A stretch of DNA of 7,197 nt from JBCDCP01 sp039181495 (GCA_039181495.1 JBCDCP010000138.1:1-7197); one strand, 5' to 3'. Positions 1 to 6,267 are shown, numbered from the stretch's first letter. A program made the numbers and translations. Notes: generated from the sequence alone by a model not told the origin.

Positions 1-1
1 C

Positions 2-52
2 CGCGATGCTTCTGATTGCACGGGCAATTCGGCGCGCGCTAGTCTCAAATGA
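2..52 (+). other. Possible 3' tail of an upstream gene
   Basis: One reading frame is open from the window edge and ends at a TGA at 50-52, giving about 16 residues that end in ARASLK. This stop would overlap an ATG at 49 in the classic four-base ATGA arrangement. That is suggestive of an upstream gene in the same operon, but the tail is too short to recognise and its codon use is not obviously coding. It could equally be untranslated leader. Confidence 0.2.
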
Positions 53-55
53 ATT

Positions 56-63
56 GGATGGGG
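56..63 (+). promoter_or_regulatory. Ribosome binding site deciding the racemase start
   Basis: The purine-rich stretch GGATGGGG ends six bases before the ATG at 70. It supports that ATG over the in-frame ATGs at 49, 58 and 64. The 49 start remains possible through overlap with the TGA at 50-52. Confidence 0.45.
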
Positions 64-69
64 ATGCTT

Positions 70-1104
70 ATGCGCTGGTCGAAGACCCTGACGATGGTCG
101 AAGCCCATGCCGAGGGCGAGGTGGGACGCGTGGTCACCGGCGGTGTCCTCGACATTCCTGGCGCGACCATGCTCGAGAAGATGAACTACCTCAACGAGGT
201 CGACGACTCCTTGCGGCGGTTCTGCGTGTTCGAACCGCGCGGCTGTGCGCAGATGAGCACCAACATCCTACTGCCATCGACCCGGCCTGACGCCGATGCC
301 GGATTCATCATCCTGCAGGGCGACCAGGCGCATGGCATGTCAGGCTCCAACTGCATTTGCGTGGCAACCGTGCTGCTGGAGACCGGCATGGTCCCGATGC
401 AGGAGCCCGAGACCACGCTGAGCTTCGATATGCCGGCCGGGCTCGTGCGCGTGACCGCAACCTGTGCAAACGGCAAATGCGAACGGGTCAGGCTCGCCAT
501 GACGCCGGCCTTTGTCGAGGCCATGGATGTAACGGTCGCTGTGCCCGGCTTTGGCACCGTCACCTGCGACATCGTGTTTGGTGGGGTCTATTATGCGCTG
601 ATCGACCCCAAGCCTCTGGGCCTGACGATCACACGCGAGAATGCCCGGAAGCTGGTTGATGCCGGCTCAGCGATCCACCAGGCGCTGGCGCAGCACCATG
701 TTCCGCAGCACCCAGAACTGCCGGGCCTGAAGGGTATCGCCTATGCGATGTTCATCGACGAGGCCGCAGATGGTGAGATGGTCGGCGCGACGATCCTGCC
801 ACCGGGACGGATCGATCGTTCGCCTTGCGGCACCGGCAATACCGCGCGGCTTGCGCTGCGGGCGGCACGCGGACAAGCCAAGCCGGGCGAGACGCGCATT
901 GCCCGGTCCATCATGGGGAGTGAGTTTGACGTCCGCTATGTTGGCGACACTGAGATCGCAGGCAAGCCGGCGGTCCTTTCGGAGATTTCCGGCCGCGGCT
1001 GGATTCACGGCATCCATCAGATCGGCCTTGACCCCACCGACCCTTGGCCCGACGGCTATTGGCTGTCGGACACTTGGGGCAACGCCACCGACCTCCTGCG
1101 ATAG
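70..1104 (+). CDS. Proline racemase family protein, probable hydroxyproline 2-epimerase (Ser/Cys type)
   Basis: Cofactor-independent epimerase of the proline racemase superfamily, cytoplasmic. It probably inverts C2 of a hydroxy-L-proline to give the D-isomer for oxidation by the next gene. From the ATG at 49 the frame is 351 residues. From the preferred ATG at 70 (MRWSKTLTMVEAHAEGE) it is 344, a normal length for the family. Family hallmarks are the HAEGEVGRVVTGG motif near the N-terminus and the C-terminal GRGWIHGIHQIGLDPTDPWP block. In 49-based numbering, the first catalytic position lies in GMSGSN and is Ser98, where proline racemases and many 4-hydroxyproline epimerases have Cys. The second is Cys260 in SPCGTGN. 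Trans-3-hydroxyproline dehydratases instead carry Thr at the second site, so a dehydratase is unlikely. From memory, Ser/Cys members are assigned 4-hydroxyproline and/or 3-hydroxyproline 2-epimerase activity. Exact substrate is inferred. The dehydrogenase starts three bases downstream, so the two are almost certainly cotranscribed. Confidence 0.88.
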   Translation: MRWSKTLTMVEAHAEGEVGRVVTGGVLDIPGATMLEKMNYLNEVDDSLRRFCVFEPRGCAQMSTNILLPSTRPDADAGFIILQGDQAHGMSGSNCICVATVLLETGMVPMQEPETTLSFDMPAGLVRVTATCANGKCERVRLAMTPAFVEAMDVTVAVPGFGTVTCDIVFGGVYYALIDPKPLGLTITRENARKLVDAGSAIHQALAQHHVPQHPELPGLKGIAYAMFIDEAADGEMVGATILPPGRIDRSPCGTGNTARLALRAARGQAKPGETRIARSIMGSEFDVRYVGDTEIAGKPAVLSEISGRGWIHGIHQIGLDPTDPWPDGYWLSDTWGNATDLLR

Positions 1105-1107
1105 ACC

Positions 1108-2358
1108 ATGCTTGAGAAGGGCTCGAGCGTTGCCGTGATTGGCGCGGGTATCGTGGGTCTCGCCACCGCGTGCCAGCTCGCCGAAGCGGGCATGACCGTG
1201 ACGCTGATCGACAGGGGTGAACCGGCCACGCTGGGCCCATCGGGCGGCAATGCAGGCATGCTGGCGGCGACAGGCATCTTTCCGCTGGGGACGCCCGGCA
1301 TCTGGAAGGACGCGCTGTCCATGTGGCTGGACACAAAAGGGCCGCTGCACATTCCGCTTCGCAATCTGCCCGAAGTCGCCCCGTGGTTGATCAAGTTTTT
1401 GCGTGCAAGCACAAAGGAGAACTATAGGGCCGGTGTGGCCGCGCTGGCGGCTCTGAACGAACACGCCAATGTGGAGTCCGAGGCGCTCTACACCCGCGCG
1501 GGCCTGCATAACGCCATCCGCAAGACTGGAACATTCAACCTCTATGAAACCGAGCAGCAGTTTCGGGCCGAGACCACGAAATGGGAGGACCGGACGCGCT
1601 ACGGAATTCCCTGGCAGGCTCTCTCCCTCGATGAGTTGGCCGAGCGCGAACCGGACATGAATACCGGCGCTTTCGCCCATGCGGTCTATATGCCCGGTTT
1701 CTGGCATGTCAGCGATCCCTATCACGTGGCACAGGGGCTTGCGGGCTACGCCCAGCGACTGGGTGTTGCCTTTCGGCAAAACACCGTTGCGGCTGTGAGG
1801 CCCGAGGGAATACGAACCTTCATTCAGTTGCAGGACGGCAATTCTGTGCACGCCGACGCAACGGTCATCGCTGGCGGTATCTGGAGCCGGGCTTTGGCCA
1901 AGACGCTGGGCGACCGGCTGCCCTTGGTGGCCGAGCGCGGCTACAACGCAACGCTGACCGATCCCGGCGTGACCGTGAACCACTCGATGAGTTTCTCGCA
2001 TCACGGCTTCGTTCTCACCCCGCTTGAGACCGGTTTGCGCATCGGCGGGCAAGTGGAACTGGGCGGAACCGAACGACCGCCGAACCACGCCCGCACGGCG
2101 ACGATGCTCGGTATCGTCAAACGCTTCTTTCCCGGTCTTCAAACCGAGCAAGGCCCGCGCTGGATGGGCGCGCGCCCCTCAACCCCTGACTCGCTGCCGG
2201 CCATTGGCCCATCCAAGGCCAGTCCGCGTATTCTCTATGCCTGCGGGCACGGGCATTACGGGCTGACACAGTCTGCAATCACCGGAAAGCTAATCGCGGG
2301 ATATCTGGCCGAAGGCTCCGCGCTGCCGGAACCCTTCCTGCCTGCGCGGTTTGGCTAG
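1108..2358 (+). CDS. FAD-dependent D-amino-acid dehydrogenase-like oxidoreductase (probable D-hydroxyproline dehydrogenase)
   Basis: A 416-residue member of the DAO/DadA family of FAD oxidoreductases, full length for the family. The Rossmann dinucleotide-binding motif GAGIVG lies at residues 12-17, with the acidic end of strand beta-2 at Asp35 (VTLIDRG). PSGGNAGML at 44-52 is the usual flavin-contact region. VIAGGIWSRAL (253-263) and the C-terminal block W352-MGARPSTPD-361 followed by GHGHYGLTQS (380-389) are typical of DadA-like enzymes. Placed three bases after the epimerase, it is best read as oxidising the D-hydroxyproline that enzyme makes to a pyrroline carboxylate, as HypO does in rhizobial hydroxyproline catabolism. 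Another D-amino acid cannot be excluded. There is no clear Shine-Dalgarno sequence, which suggests translational coupling. Its TAG stop overlaps the stop of the convergent permease. Confidence 0.85.
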   Translation: MLEKGSSVAVIGAGIVGLATACQLAEAGMTVTLIDRGEPATLGPSGGNAGMLAATGIFPLGTPGIWKDALSMWLDTKGPLHIPLRNLPEVAPWLIKFLRASTKENYRAGVAALAALNEHANVESEALYTRAGLHNAIRKTGTFNLYETEQQFRAETTKWEDRTRYGIPWQALSLDELAEREPDMNTGAFAHAVYMPGFWHVSDPYHVAQGLAGYAQRLGVAFRQNTVAAVRPEGIRTFIQLQDGNSVHADATVIAGGIWSRALAKTLGDRLPLVAERGYNATLTDPGVTVNHSMSFSHHGFVLTPLETGLRIGGQVELGGTERPPNHARTATMLGIVKRFFPGLQTEQGPRWMGARPSTPDSLPAIGPSKASPRILYACGHGHYGLTQSAITGKLIAGYLAEGSALPEPFLPARFG

Positions 2359-3344
2359 ACCAGCACCGGCGCGAAGAGCAACGCAGCCCCGGCGGTGATC
2401 AGACCAAGACGCAGAAGCGCGTTGAATGGCGCGATGATCCCGTAAGACAGCGTGCCAAGCGCGATCGCGATACGTGCTGCATTGAGCAGCGCGTCGACCG
2501 GGGTCGCTTTCAGCTCGATCAGTGCCGGCGCGGCCACCATGCCGAGCGGAATCAGATAGAGCCCGATCCCGAGCGCCATGGCCGAGACCGCCACCTTGAG
2601 CCAGTTTTCCTCGACCATGCCTGCAGCGATGAACACCGCGCCGCACACCGGCGGAGTGATGGTGGAGAGAAGCGCAAACCAGAACACAAACAGATGGGTG
2701 AGCAGAGGATCCAACCCCAGCTGTTGCAGGGCAGGACCGGCGACCGAGACGCAGATGACGTAGGCTGCCGTCGTGGGCACCTCCATACCGAGGATCAGAC
2801 AGGCCAATGCCGTCAGCAGCAACGCACCCCAAAGCTGACCACCAGACCAGGACAGGATCACCGAGGTGATCTTGACGCCCAGGCCGGTCATACCCAGCAC
2901 TCCGATGATGATCGAGGCGCAAATAATGATCGACGCGATGATCGCGATCTGTTGACCAGCCGTCAGGCACATGCTCGCCAATCGATCACGCGTCCGCGCC
3001 CAGTCCAGTGTCAGGCGGCTATCCAGGAACAGCAGAACGAAGGCGACGAGGATCGCCACACAGGCCGCATATTGTGGCGTGAAGCCGCCGTTGAACATGC
3101 GCTCGAGCAGCACCGCAAAGGGAATTGCGAAGAACCCGGCGGTGATCAGAACGAGTTTTGTCTCAGGGCGCTGGTCGGCCCCGAGTGGCCGCAGATCGTA
3201 GCGCCGGGCGAACGCGTCGATGCCGATCCAGACCGCAACGAAGTACAGCACCGCTGGCAGCAGCGCGGCAGCCATGATGTCGGCGTACGGCACACCCGTC
3301 AGTTCCACCATGACGAATGCCCCCCCCCCCATCAGCGGTGGCAT
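2355..3344 (-). CDS. C-terminal TRAP permease fragment, possible re-initiated product
   Basis: If the TAA at 3360-3362 is real, the nearest in-frame ATG is at 3342-3344, only 15 bases after the stop. It gives 329 residues beginning MPPLMGGGAFVMVELTGVPY. The piece contains the DctM-like core with about eight or more hydrophobic segments and the blocks GMEVPTTAAYVI (186-197) and STITPPVC (227-234). Re-initiation at such a short distance is feasible, but no convincing ribosome binding site precedes this ATG (CGGCGGGCCGATC). It would lack the end of the first conserved DctM loop, so an independently functional protein is doubtful. I regard it as the 3' part of the interrupted permease. Confidence 0.4.
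   Translation of the reverse strand: MPPLMGGGAFVMVELTGVPYADIMAAALLPAVLYFVAVWIGIDAFARRYDLRPLGADQRPETKLVLITAGFFAIPFAVLLERMFNGGFTPQYAACVAILVAFVLLFLDSRLTLDWARTRDRLASMCLTAGQQIAIIASIIICASIIIGVLGMTGLGVKITSVILSWSGGQLWGALLLTALACLILGMEVPTTAAYVICVSVAGPALQQLGLDPLLTHLFVFWFALLSTITPPVCGAVFIAAGMVEENWLKVAVSAMALGIGLYLIPLGMVAAPALIELKATPVDALLNAARIAIALGTLSYGIIAPFNALLRLGLITAGAALLFAPVLV
3320..3330. repeat. 11-base C/G homopolymer inside the permease
   Basis: Eleven consecutive C on the + strand (G on the coding strand) encode the Gly-Gly-Gly part of MGGGAF. The count keeps the downstream frame correct. Such a tract is prone both to replication slippage and to sequencing miscounts. It lies 30 bases from the premature stop. 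Confidence 0.95.
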
Positions 3345-3371
3345 GATCGGCCCGCCGTATTATCCACCCGC

Positions 3372-3389
3372 CTCGCCGGCGCCGGCGAG
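3372..3389. repeat. 18-bp perfect GC palindrome next to the premature stop
   Basis: CTCGCCGGC followed directly by its reverse complement GCCGGCGAG forms a perfect 18-bp palindrome, entirely G and C except for the T and A near its ends. It encodes the LAGAGE part of the permease and ends nine bases before the in-frame TAA when read along the coding strand. It could fold into a hairpin that disturbs polymerases, but it may also arise simply from Ala-Gly codons. Confidence 0.85.
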
Positions 3390-4168
3390 CGAACGCGGAT
3401 AGCCCAGCCGCCGCATGGCCGGCAGGGTGATTGCGCCGGTCGATGCGACATTGGCGGACGCCGAGCCCGAGATCGATCCGAAGAACGCCGAAGACAGAAC
3501 AGACACCTTTGCGGCACCACCGCGCAGATGTCCGGCCGCTGCGGTGGCGACATTCATGAACCCCTGCCCGGCCTCGCCTGCATTGAGCACGGCACCAAAG
3601 ATAACGAAGACCGCAACAATGGACACCGATACACCGGTGAGGCTGCCCCAAATGCCGCCCTCGGCAATTGTCAGCGTGCCCAGGAAGCTCGCCAGAGGCA
3701 GACCTGCATGACCGAATTCGCCAGGGATTTTCTGTCCGAACAAGCCATAGATCAACGCAAGAACGGCAATGAGCGGCAGCGGCCAGCCGATGGCGCGCCG
3801 CGCCATTTCGAGAACGCAAGTAAGCAGCGCGGCAGCCACAAACATCTGCATCGACCCGGTCAGAAAGCCATACTGATCTGCCAGAGCGCGCTCATTGAGC
3901 ACGATGTAGAAACAGGCTGCAGTCCCGGCGGCTCCTAGCACAGCGCCGGTCCATCTCTGGACCGGGGTTCTGGCGAGAAAGATCATCGTCCAGGGTATGG
4001 CCAGCGCCATATGCAGGGGACGGCTGACGAGATTGGGGATCAGGCCTGAGAAGATCAGGCCAATATGAAAAAGGATCGCCACCGCACCGAGCCCGATCCA
4101 CAGGATTTTCGTCCTGTCGATCGGGTCCGGTGCAGCAGCGGTCGTGTCAGGTGCTGAAGCCGGTTCGG

Positions 4169-5137
4169 TCAGCGCGCGGTGTCCGGCACCGAGATGCCCT
4201 GCTCTTCATAGAATTTGAGCGCACCGGGGTGCATCTTGCTGGTGATGTTGGCGAGCATGTCGGGCGACACGCCTTTCCACCATGCGGCCTGACCACCAAG
4301 GGCTTCCTTCTGATCCCAGAATGTCCTGGTCAGCGCGTAAGCCGTGTCATCATCCATCTGCGTGGTGGTGTAGGCGACCACCGGCAGGGAGGTGGTGACG
4401 ATGTCCTGATCGACACCGGGATAGGTGCCTGCGGGAATGACCAGTCTGGTCCGCTTGGTTTCGGTAACCTGTTCATCGCTCAAAGACAGAACCGTGACAC
4501 CGGTACCGGCCGCTGCCTCGATGACATTGGGCGCGGGATAGGAACCGGCCGTCACGAAGGCATCGATCTGCCGATTCTTGAGCGCCGAGACCGCGTTGCT
4601 GAGTTCAACGTCGGCGATGTTCACCTTTCCCTCAAGACCGAACAGCTTGAGGTATTTCTCGCCTTCGCGTGCTCCGAATGATCCGCGCCCGAGCAGGATC
4701 GTCTTGCCCTCAAGATCGGCAAAGCTCGATACACCGGCATCGTCCCGGACGACAAAATGCATGGTCAGCGAGGGGATTGGAAACAGGGCCCGAATGTCCT
4801 CGAATTTCGGGTTGCCTTTGTCCTTAAAGGGTCCGCGCGCACCCATCGCCGCACCGATCAGACCCGGAGGCGTGGTGAAGACGTAATTGCCGGGCCGCAC
4901 CGCCGCTTCCATGACGTTCTGAACCGAGCCCTGGCTTTCCTCGACCGTGACGGAGATTGCGCCATCGCTGCCTGACTTCATGGCTTCGGCAATCTGGACC
5001 GCCATCTGGAAGTAGGACGATCCGGCCTTGGCAGATTTGTAGGTGACGCGGGTTTCAGCTAGCGCGGTTGCGTTGAGCCCCGAGCCTAGAGCGAGACCGA
5101 GACCTGCGGCGAAGACAGCCAGCTTCAGTGCTCTCAT
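4169..5137 (-). CDS. TAXI-family TRAP transporter periplasmic solute-binding protein
   Basis: A 322-residue extracytoplasmic binding protein that delivers a solute to the TRAP permease encoded just downstream. The start chosen is the ATG at 5135-5137. It begins a clear signal peptide (MRALKLAVFAAGLGLALGSG, likely cleaved after ALA at residue 27), is preceded by AGGGAGT, and gives the usual TAXI length. Upstream in-frame codons to 5248 encode an Arg-rich stretch unlike a secretion signal. TAXI features are the N-terminal TYKSAKAGSSYFQMAVQIAE (32-51), LLGRGSFGAREGEKYLKLFGL (148-168, the conserved ligand-domain loop), IDAFVTAGSYPAPNVIE (191-207) and the C-terminal HPGALKFYEEQGI (303-315). Known TAXI ligands are few, including glutamate-like compounds. 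The neighbouring epimerase and dehydrogenase make hydroxyproline or another imino acid a reasonable guess. The stop TGA overlaps the probable CTG start of the permease, so the two are an operon. Confidence 0.92.
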   Translation of the reverse strand: MRALKLAVFAAGLGLALGSGLNATALAETRVTYKSAKAGSSYFQMAVQIAEAMKSGSDGAISVTVEESQGSVQNVMEAAVRPGNYVFTTPPGLIGAAMGARGPFKDKGNPKFEDIRALFPIPSLTMHFVVRDDAGVSSFADLEGKTILLGRGSFGAREGEKYLKLFGLEGKVNIADVELSNAVSALKNRQIDAFVTAGSYPAPNVIEAAAGTGVTVLSLSDEQVTETKRTRLVIPAGTYPGVDQDIVTTSLPVVAYTTTQMDDDTAYALTRTFWDQKEALGGQAAWWKGVSPDMLANITSKMHPGALKFYEEQGISVPDTAR

Positions 5138-5146
5138 GGTGACGTT

Positions 5147-5153
5147 ACTCCCT
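5147..5153 (-). promoter_or_regulatory. Ribosome binding site of the TAXI gene
   Basis: AGGGAGT on the minus strand lies nine bases before the ATG at 5137. It supports the signal-peptide start over the longer frame from 5248. Confidence 0.6.
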
Positions 5154-5259
5154 GACGATTGTCGCGCATTTACCCAGCGGCCAGCGCGCACATGATTGCG
5201 GACCGGACCGTAAGGCCGTCGTGATGCGTTGAAAAGACGATAGCGCACTTGCAGACAGC

Positions 5260-5289
5260 AAAAGGCCGGACCGCGACTGCGGCCCGGCC
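5260..5289 (-). terminator. Rho-independent terminator after the DUF4399 gene
   Basis: Two 11-base arms (5264-5274 and 5279-5289) pair with one A/C mismatch around the four-base loop 5275-5278. Read on the minus strand the hairpin is followed immediately by TTTT (5263-5260). It lies 19 bases after the DUF4399 stop codon. It should separate that gene from the TAXI-TRAP operon, implying that the transporter has its own promoter between about 5138 and 5260, where I could not identify convincing -35/-10 boxes. Confidence 0.8.
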
Positions 5290-5308
5290 AAACAAATCGC
5301 CTTGAAGC

Positions 5309-5740
5309 CTATTTGACTGTGATTGTAATCCTCGACGACATCACCGGCGGTTCATGCGGTATGTGGTCATGGTCGCCCATCAGCAATTGTAGCGTGTACT
5401 CGCCAGGCGGCAGATCGAGCACGGTCTCCGTCTGCCCACCGCCGAAGTGACGGTGATTGTCATCGGCAGGAATAGGTTCATCGAAGGCTGTGTATTCGGT
5501 GTTGATCAACACGTGGTGGTGCCCGGTTCCCTCCTGTTGCACGCCGGCCGGCGCAATACCGATGCCCTTGGCACCAAACTGAACAAGAAATGGGCTCGAT
5601 ACGGTCTGTCCGTCCGTTGGTGAGATGAAATAGGTCCCGGCCTCTGGTGAGATCGGGCTACGATGGTCATCGGCGATGGCTGGGGCCATTGCGATTGGCA
5701 GTGCAAATGCCAGTGCGGCCAGTGTCCCTACTCTCTTCAT
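5309..5740 (-). CDS. Secreted DUF4399 domain protein, His-rich
   Basis: A 143-residue exported protein of unknown function. The start at 5740 is chosen because the strong AGGGAGG (5748-5754) stands seven bases upstream and because it opens a signal peptide (MKRVGTLAALAFALPIAMAPAIA, likely cleaved at about residue 23). A longer in-frame ATG at 5776 would put twelve charged residues before it. The mature part begins with an immunoglobulin-like looking segment (YFISPTDGQTVSSPFLVQFGAKG, 37-59). It ends with the block that defines DUF4399: GHHHVLIN (73-80), HRHFGGGQTE (96-105), LPPGEYTLQLLMGDHDHIPHEPPVMS (110-135). Histidines at 74-76, 96, 98, 124, 126 and 129, with nearby acidic residues, could bind a metal in the periplasm. 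That is inference only. It is a separate unit, followed by its own terminator and lying about 100 bases downstream of the same-strand VOC gene. Confidence 0.88.
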   Translation of the reverse strand: MKRVGTLAALAFALPIAMAPAIADDHRSPISPEAGTYFISPTDGQTVSSPFLVQFGAKGIGIAPAGVQQEGTGHHHVLINTEYTAFDEPIPADDNHRHFGGGQTETVLDLPPGEYTLQLLMGDHDHIPHEPPVMSSRITITVK

Positions 5741-5747
5741 GGTGATT

Positions 5748-5754
5748 CCTCCCT
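5748..5754 (-). promoter_or_regulatory. Strong ribosome binding site of the DUF4399 gene
   Basis: AGGGAGG on the minus strand sits seven bases before the ATG at 5740. It is one of the best Shine-Dalgarno matches in the window and fixes the start at the signal peptide. Confidence 0.75.
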
Positions 5755-5842
5755 GTTCCCTTTTTGGCTCCGACACCTGATCAACTTAGCGCCCAGGCGA
5801 GGCAAGAAAAGTGCCGGGCAGCCTTATTGGAACACAGCCTGT

Positions 5843-6262
5843 TCAGCTTGCGAAGACCTGGTCAAAGTCCCGAAACCCTTTGATCTCGATGGGATTGCCG
5901 GCAGGGTCTCGGAAAAACATCGTCCACTGCTCGCCGGGCTCACCTTCAAATCGCGCGCTGGGCGGAATGACGAAGTCGGTTCCCGCTTGCTGCAGGCGAT
6001 CGGCCAGTCTGCGCCAGTCATCCAATGGCAGCACAGCGCCGAGATGCGGCATCGGCACCATGTGCTCTCCAACTTTTCCCGTGTCAGTGGTGGCAAAGGG
6101 CTCGCCAAGATGCAGCGATATCTGATGGCCGAAGAAATCGAAATCGATCCACGTGTCCGTTGACCGGCCTTCAGCACACCCCAGCACATTGCGATAAAAC
6201 TCCCGTGCGGCGTCGAGGTTGGAAACGTGATAGGCGAGATGAAACAGCGCGCGCATCGGCAC
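5843..6262 (-). CDS. VOC family protein (glyoxalase/bleomycin resistance/dioxygenase fold)
   Basis: A 139-residue cytoplasmic protein of the vicinal oxygen chelate superfamily with two beta-alpha-beta-beta-beta modules. Module one is FHLAYHVSNLDAAREFYRNVLG (7-28) with WIDFDFFGHQISLHL (38-52). Module two is PHLGAVLPLDDW (72-83) with MFFRDPAGNPIEIKGF (115-130). Candidate metal ligands at the expected strand positions are His8, His51, His73 and Glu126. The EGRSTDTWIDFDFFGHQ and PGEQWTMFFRDPAGN stretches are those of a common uncharacterised bacterial VOC subgroup, so no reaction can be assigned. Calling it a resistance protein would be unsupported. The start is either GTG at 6262, five bases after AAGGAG, or ATG at 6256, eleven bases after it and just after AAGG. 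It is divergent from the amidohydrolase gene with under 50 bases between them. Confidence 0.85.
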   Translation of the reverse strand: MPMRALFHLAYHVSNLDAAREFYRNVLGCAEGRSTDTWIDFDFFGHQISLHLGEPFATTDTGKVGEHMVPMPHLGAVLPLDDWRRLADRLQQAGTDFVIPPSARFEGEPGEQWTMFFRDPAGNPIEIKGFRDFDQVFAS

Positions 6263-6267
6263 CTTGG

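Larger units (their letters stand above)
2355..4172 (-). pseudogene. TRAP transporter fused permease (TAXI-associated, DctQ/DctM-like), interrupted by in-frame TAA
   Basis: Integral membrane permease of a tripartite ATP-independent periplasmic transporter, normally one polypeptide combining the small and large membrane subunits. The frame runs from a likely CTG at 4172 to a TAG at 2355-2357, 605 codon positions, a plausible family length. It is broken by a single TAA (3360-3362) at position 271. The first half has many hydrophobic segments, the first at about residues 23-44, plus SGSASANVASTGAITLPAMRRLGYP. The second half resumes in the same frame with IMPPLMGGGAF and carries the family blocks GMEVPTTAAYVI (about 462-473) and LSTITPPVCG (about 502-511). 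No frameshift is needed, so one codon patch is the only damage. TAA is not a usual recoding stop. Either this is a recent nonsense allele or a local sequence error in an intact gene. It follows the TAXI gene with a four-base overlap, and its substrate is unknown. The only ATG/GTG start upstream of the break, GTG 4082, would cut into the first helix. Confidence 0.85.

Noticed and set aside
667..2151. A 494-codon open frame on the minus strand
   Set aside because: It lies antisense across the epimerase and dehydrogenase, both of which have full family motifs. Its translation is low-complexity, rich in Arg/Gly/His and without recognisable domains, which is typical of an antisense shadow in GC-rich DNA.
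2694..3938. A 414-codon open frame on the plus strand opposite the permease
   Set aside because: The translation is very rich in Arg, Gln, Asp and His with no domain, and the opposite strand reads as a convincing membrane permease apart from one stop codon.
4038..4061. Direct repeat GATCAGGCC separated by six bases
   Set aside because: On the coding strand it encodes repeated Gly-Leu-Ile in the first membrane helix of the permease. This is explained by protein sequence and codon bias.
5199..5210. Repeated CGGACCGGACCG upstream of the TAXI gene as an operator
   Set aside because: Only one short GC-rich copy was found, there is no second site in the window, and no positioned promoter to relate it to.
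5138..5248. N-terminal extension of the TAXI protein to 5248
   Set aside because: The added residues are Arg-rich and not a signal peptide. The ATG at 5137 has a ribosome site and starts a textbook export signal.
5798..5820. Hairpin-like GCCC-A-GGC / GCCGGGC between the VOC and DUF4399 genes
   Set aside because: The stem is short with a bulge, the loop is long, and no T-run follows on the minus strand, so it does not qualify as an intrinsic terminator.
5843..6262. Antibiotic (bleomycin) resistance gene
   Set aside because: Only the VOC fold is supported. The subgroup sequence is that of generic uncharacterised VOC proteins, and nothing in the context points to resistance.
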